This document shows positions 61,901 to 64,000 of a stretch of DNA of 64,000 bases, piece after piece. The DNA is taken from NCBI GenBank assembly GCA_964035545.1, contig OZ037766.1, positions 11,727,722 to 11,791,721 of the forward strand. Reading direction: 5' to 3'. The position numbers and the translations under genes are program-made. Position 1 is the stretch's first letter, and each line of letters starts with the position of its first letter. Source of the stretch: Bugula neritina (taxonomy: Eukaryota; Bryozoa; Gymnolaemata; Cheilostomatida; Bugulidae). The notes beneath the pieces are model-generated. The model made no database searches, was not told the DNA's origin, and saw only the letters and a list, made by a program, of their open reading frames with translations.

Positions 61901-64000
61901 GTAAATATTCCTTTACTGTGTAGTAGATATTTTGTATGCTTTGTCCAAGAGTCTAGAGATGTATTTATATAGTATTAGTTTACTAACTTGCTCAAACTAT
62001 TCCATGGCAGCTATTGGCTGCATTTGCTACAAACAAGAGTTATTCCCACTTGCAACCCGTGCTATAGTCTCAGTCCCATGTGCACAAACTTGCAATATGT
62101 TTGGGTTGCAGTTAAATAAGTCATATTAACAAGCTGCTTATGATTACTTTTTTTCTTAATACATTTTTACATGTAATATAATGTTAACAATATTAGTTTT
62201 AATACTAGCTACGTGATGCTGATATTAGTATATAAGCCTTTGCCAAATATTATAATTAGAACACCAGCAGTACTTTTGAGATTTAGTTTATAATTTGATA
62301 TTTACTAATCCTGTTAGGTACTGAGTAATTGAATTCTGCTTAGCATTAGTTTATAATGTTTGGTTGCTTTGTTTTTGGACATGTGACATTTCATGCCCCT
62401 AATATTTTCAGAACCAGTGCTATTTGAAAAGACTAATTTTCTGCACGTTATTTTAAAACCATATCAAACATTAAAACATAGTAACCGCTGCCAATCAATT
62501 TTATAGGTAGATTATAGTCACTTTATAATGGTTAATCTTAAAAGTTTATGTTGTTTCAAATTTTAGGTTTAAAAAAGGATTTTTTTAAATTCAAATCCTA
62601 AACTGTCACATTACAGCACTCAATATCATTCAAGCATAATATACCATATTTTTTTCTCAAAAAATGTTTTGAAGGTACAGTTCAGGAATTAAGATAGCTC
62701 TACATTGATTTACTTGAAACTTTTCAATAGAGAATTATTTTCAACTTTGTAGTTTTCTTCTCGCTAAATGTTTGGTTCATAGTTATAGCCTGTAGAAGCA
62801 TTGGTCCATTTTACAGTGAGTAAAAGCAAGTTAAAATTTCTGCAGTGTATATGTTCAAGCAATCTCTGAACAACTACAATATAATTCAATCTTTGTATAA
62901 GACAGCTTAGACAAATCCAATAATCGTTATATAATTATAGTTGGGAAAATAGTGAAATTGTTTGTAGATTGTTTTATGGGATCTCCGCGTGACCTAGAGG
63001 TTCAGCAACCTCTCCGGTAGTTCATAATAATGTTATGTACTATAATAGCACATTAATGCTCATATAGAAACTTACCTTTAACATGTTGATAGTAGAGCAA
63101 TTTCTGTGGCCTATATTGGTTATGAAGAATAACCGTCAACTAGCATTTTAAATTAGATAAAAAATATATATAATATAATATGAGTTAAGGGGTTACGATT
63201 TTAGATTGTGTGTTATTTGCAAAGCGGCTCTATAGATTCTAATAACATTATTTTCAATGACCGGGAATGTAAATTTTTTTGTAAATATTGAATATCGCTT
63301 TTCAATCAAATTTGTTTTATTTTCCAAACAATATTTTTAAAATCACAAGATTTTTCCTTGGTTTTACATTATATAAATTTATATAATGTAATTATAGTTA
63401 CTAGAATTATAAAACTTATTTCACATAAGTAATGGTTTAGTTTTGAGATTAAATTTGAGCTCTATAAGAGAGGTAGGGCTGTAACTAGGGTAGCACCATG
63501 ACGGGGAATTTCTAGCCATATTCTACAGCATTCAATTGTAATAATTAATGCTGGTATACTAATTATTGTCCTCTACTGTCTCAATATTTATGTTTTCCTT
63601 AAAATAAAAAAATGTTCTATTGACAACTATATGTCCCGACTCAAGATCAGGCTGGCAGCTTTATGCTGTTCATATACAAGGTATGCAGATGTGCACTGAA
63701 AATCAATACACCTTTTCAACAAGTCTGTACATATCTTCAACTAATCACTGCCTGTGTGGATCAATTGACTAAGTTGGGATTATAGTTATTGTACTTGTGC
63801 TTGCAAATGTTGCAGAGATGAATTTTGGTTATTGAAAATATCTTCATGACTGATGAACTATGTGCCTACTGTAGACTCTGAAAGTAAAAAATTTACCGCG
63901 ATTGTAATAGCAATACACATTAGAATTGTGATAATACTATATTATCTTATTGGGAAATCATGTGCAAGCAATGAATAGGGTAGTTGATTTACATTCTTAT
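61901..64000 (+). other. Right-edge intron, no gene seen
   Basis: 2.1 kb AT-rich. A possible degraded tRNA-like head (TGACCTAGAGGTTCAGC) at 62992-63008 is too short to call. The RGS domain is not in the window. Confidence 0.6.

Noticed and set aside
62979-63026. tRNA-like TGACCTAGAGGTTCAGC with CTCTCCGGTAGTTC
   Set aside because: Resembles an A box, but no B box, no acceptor stem and no SINE body; too short to call.
1-64000. Bacterial-style systems, CRISPR arrays, toxin or phage modules
   Set aside because: No direct repeats with regular spacers, no compact gene clusters and no ribosome-binding sites; the window is ordinary animal chromosomal DNA.

Overview
The window is AT-rich eukaryotic nuclear DNA from an invertebrate animal. 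Genes are split by many introns with GT-AG borders, and the gaps are full of satellites, tRNA-derived SINEs and small repeats. The gene set (CLEC16A, CDK2AP1, DPH7, a nicotinic receptor subunit, EIF3A, an RGS12/loco-type protein) is metazoan. The sequence alone does not fix the phylum; a lophotrochozoan or similar bilaterian is a reasonable guess, not a finding. There is no prokaryotic operon, CRISPR array, rRNA or convincing tRNA gene.

Layout. 1-3262 (minus): the first seven coding exons of CLEC16A, running off the left edge. 3263-6763: a repeat-rich gap with hexamer satellites and a foldback palindrome. 6764-7120 (plus): single-exon CDK2AP1/2. 7613-14541 (plus): DPH7 in seven exons, starting only about 180 bp after the CDK2AP1 poly(A) signal. 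16157-23485 (plus): a Cys-loop cation channel subunit of the nicotinic acetylcholine receptor family. 24832-32731 (minus): a complete 20-exon EIF3A, tail to tail with the receptor, with a four-copy 235-bp repeat in its 3' half. 32732-40075: a long gap with a SINE and a (TAGGGG)n tract. 40076 to beyond 61900 (plus): the N-terminal part of an RGS12/loco-like scaffold (PDZ, PTB, long disordered region), whose RGS, Ras-binding and GoLoco parts would lie beyond 64000.

The genes do not form a pathway. They are housekeeping and signalling genes: mitophagy/endosome regulation, chromatin/cell cycle, diphthamide synthesis, synaptic channel, translation initiation, G-protein regulation. I rebuilt exons by reading splice sites and checking that phase is kept across each junction. 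EIF3A closes to 1103 codons plus stop and DPH7 to 330 codons plus stop without any phase conflict. The receptor has one unresolved junction in its M3-M4 loop.

The most notable non-gene signals are: a 775-bp element with 20-bp terminal inverted repeats and TTAA ends inside an RGS12 intron; the roughly 700-bp foldback at 3740-4440; the locally amplified repeat in EIF3A; splice-acceptor sites 4-26 nt upstream of every start codon that can be placed, which suggests spliced-leader trans-splicing or very short leader exons; and several G-rich minisatellites.
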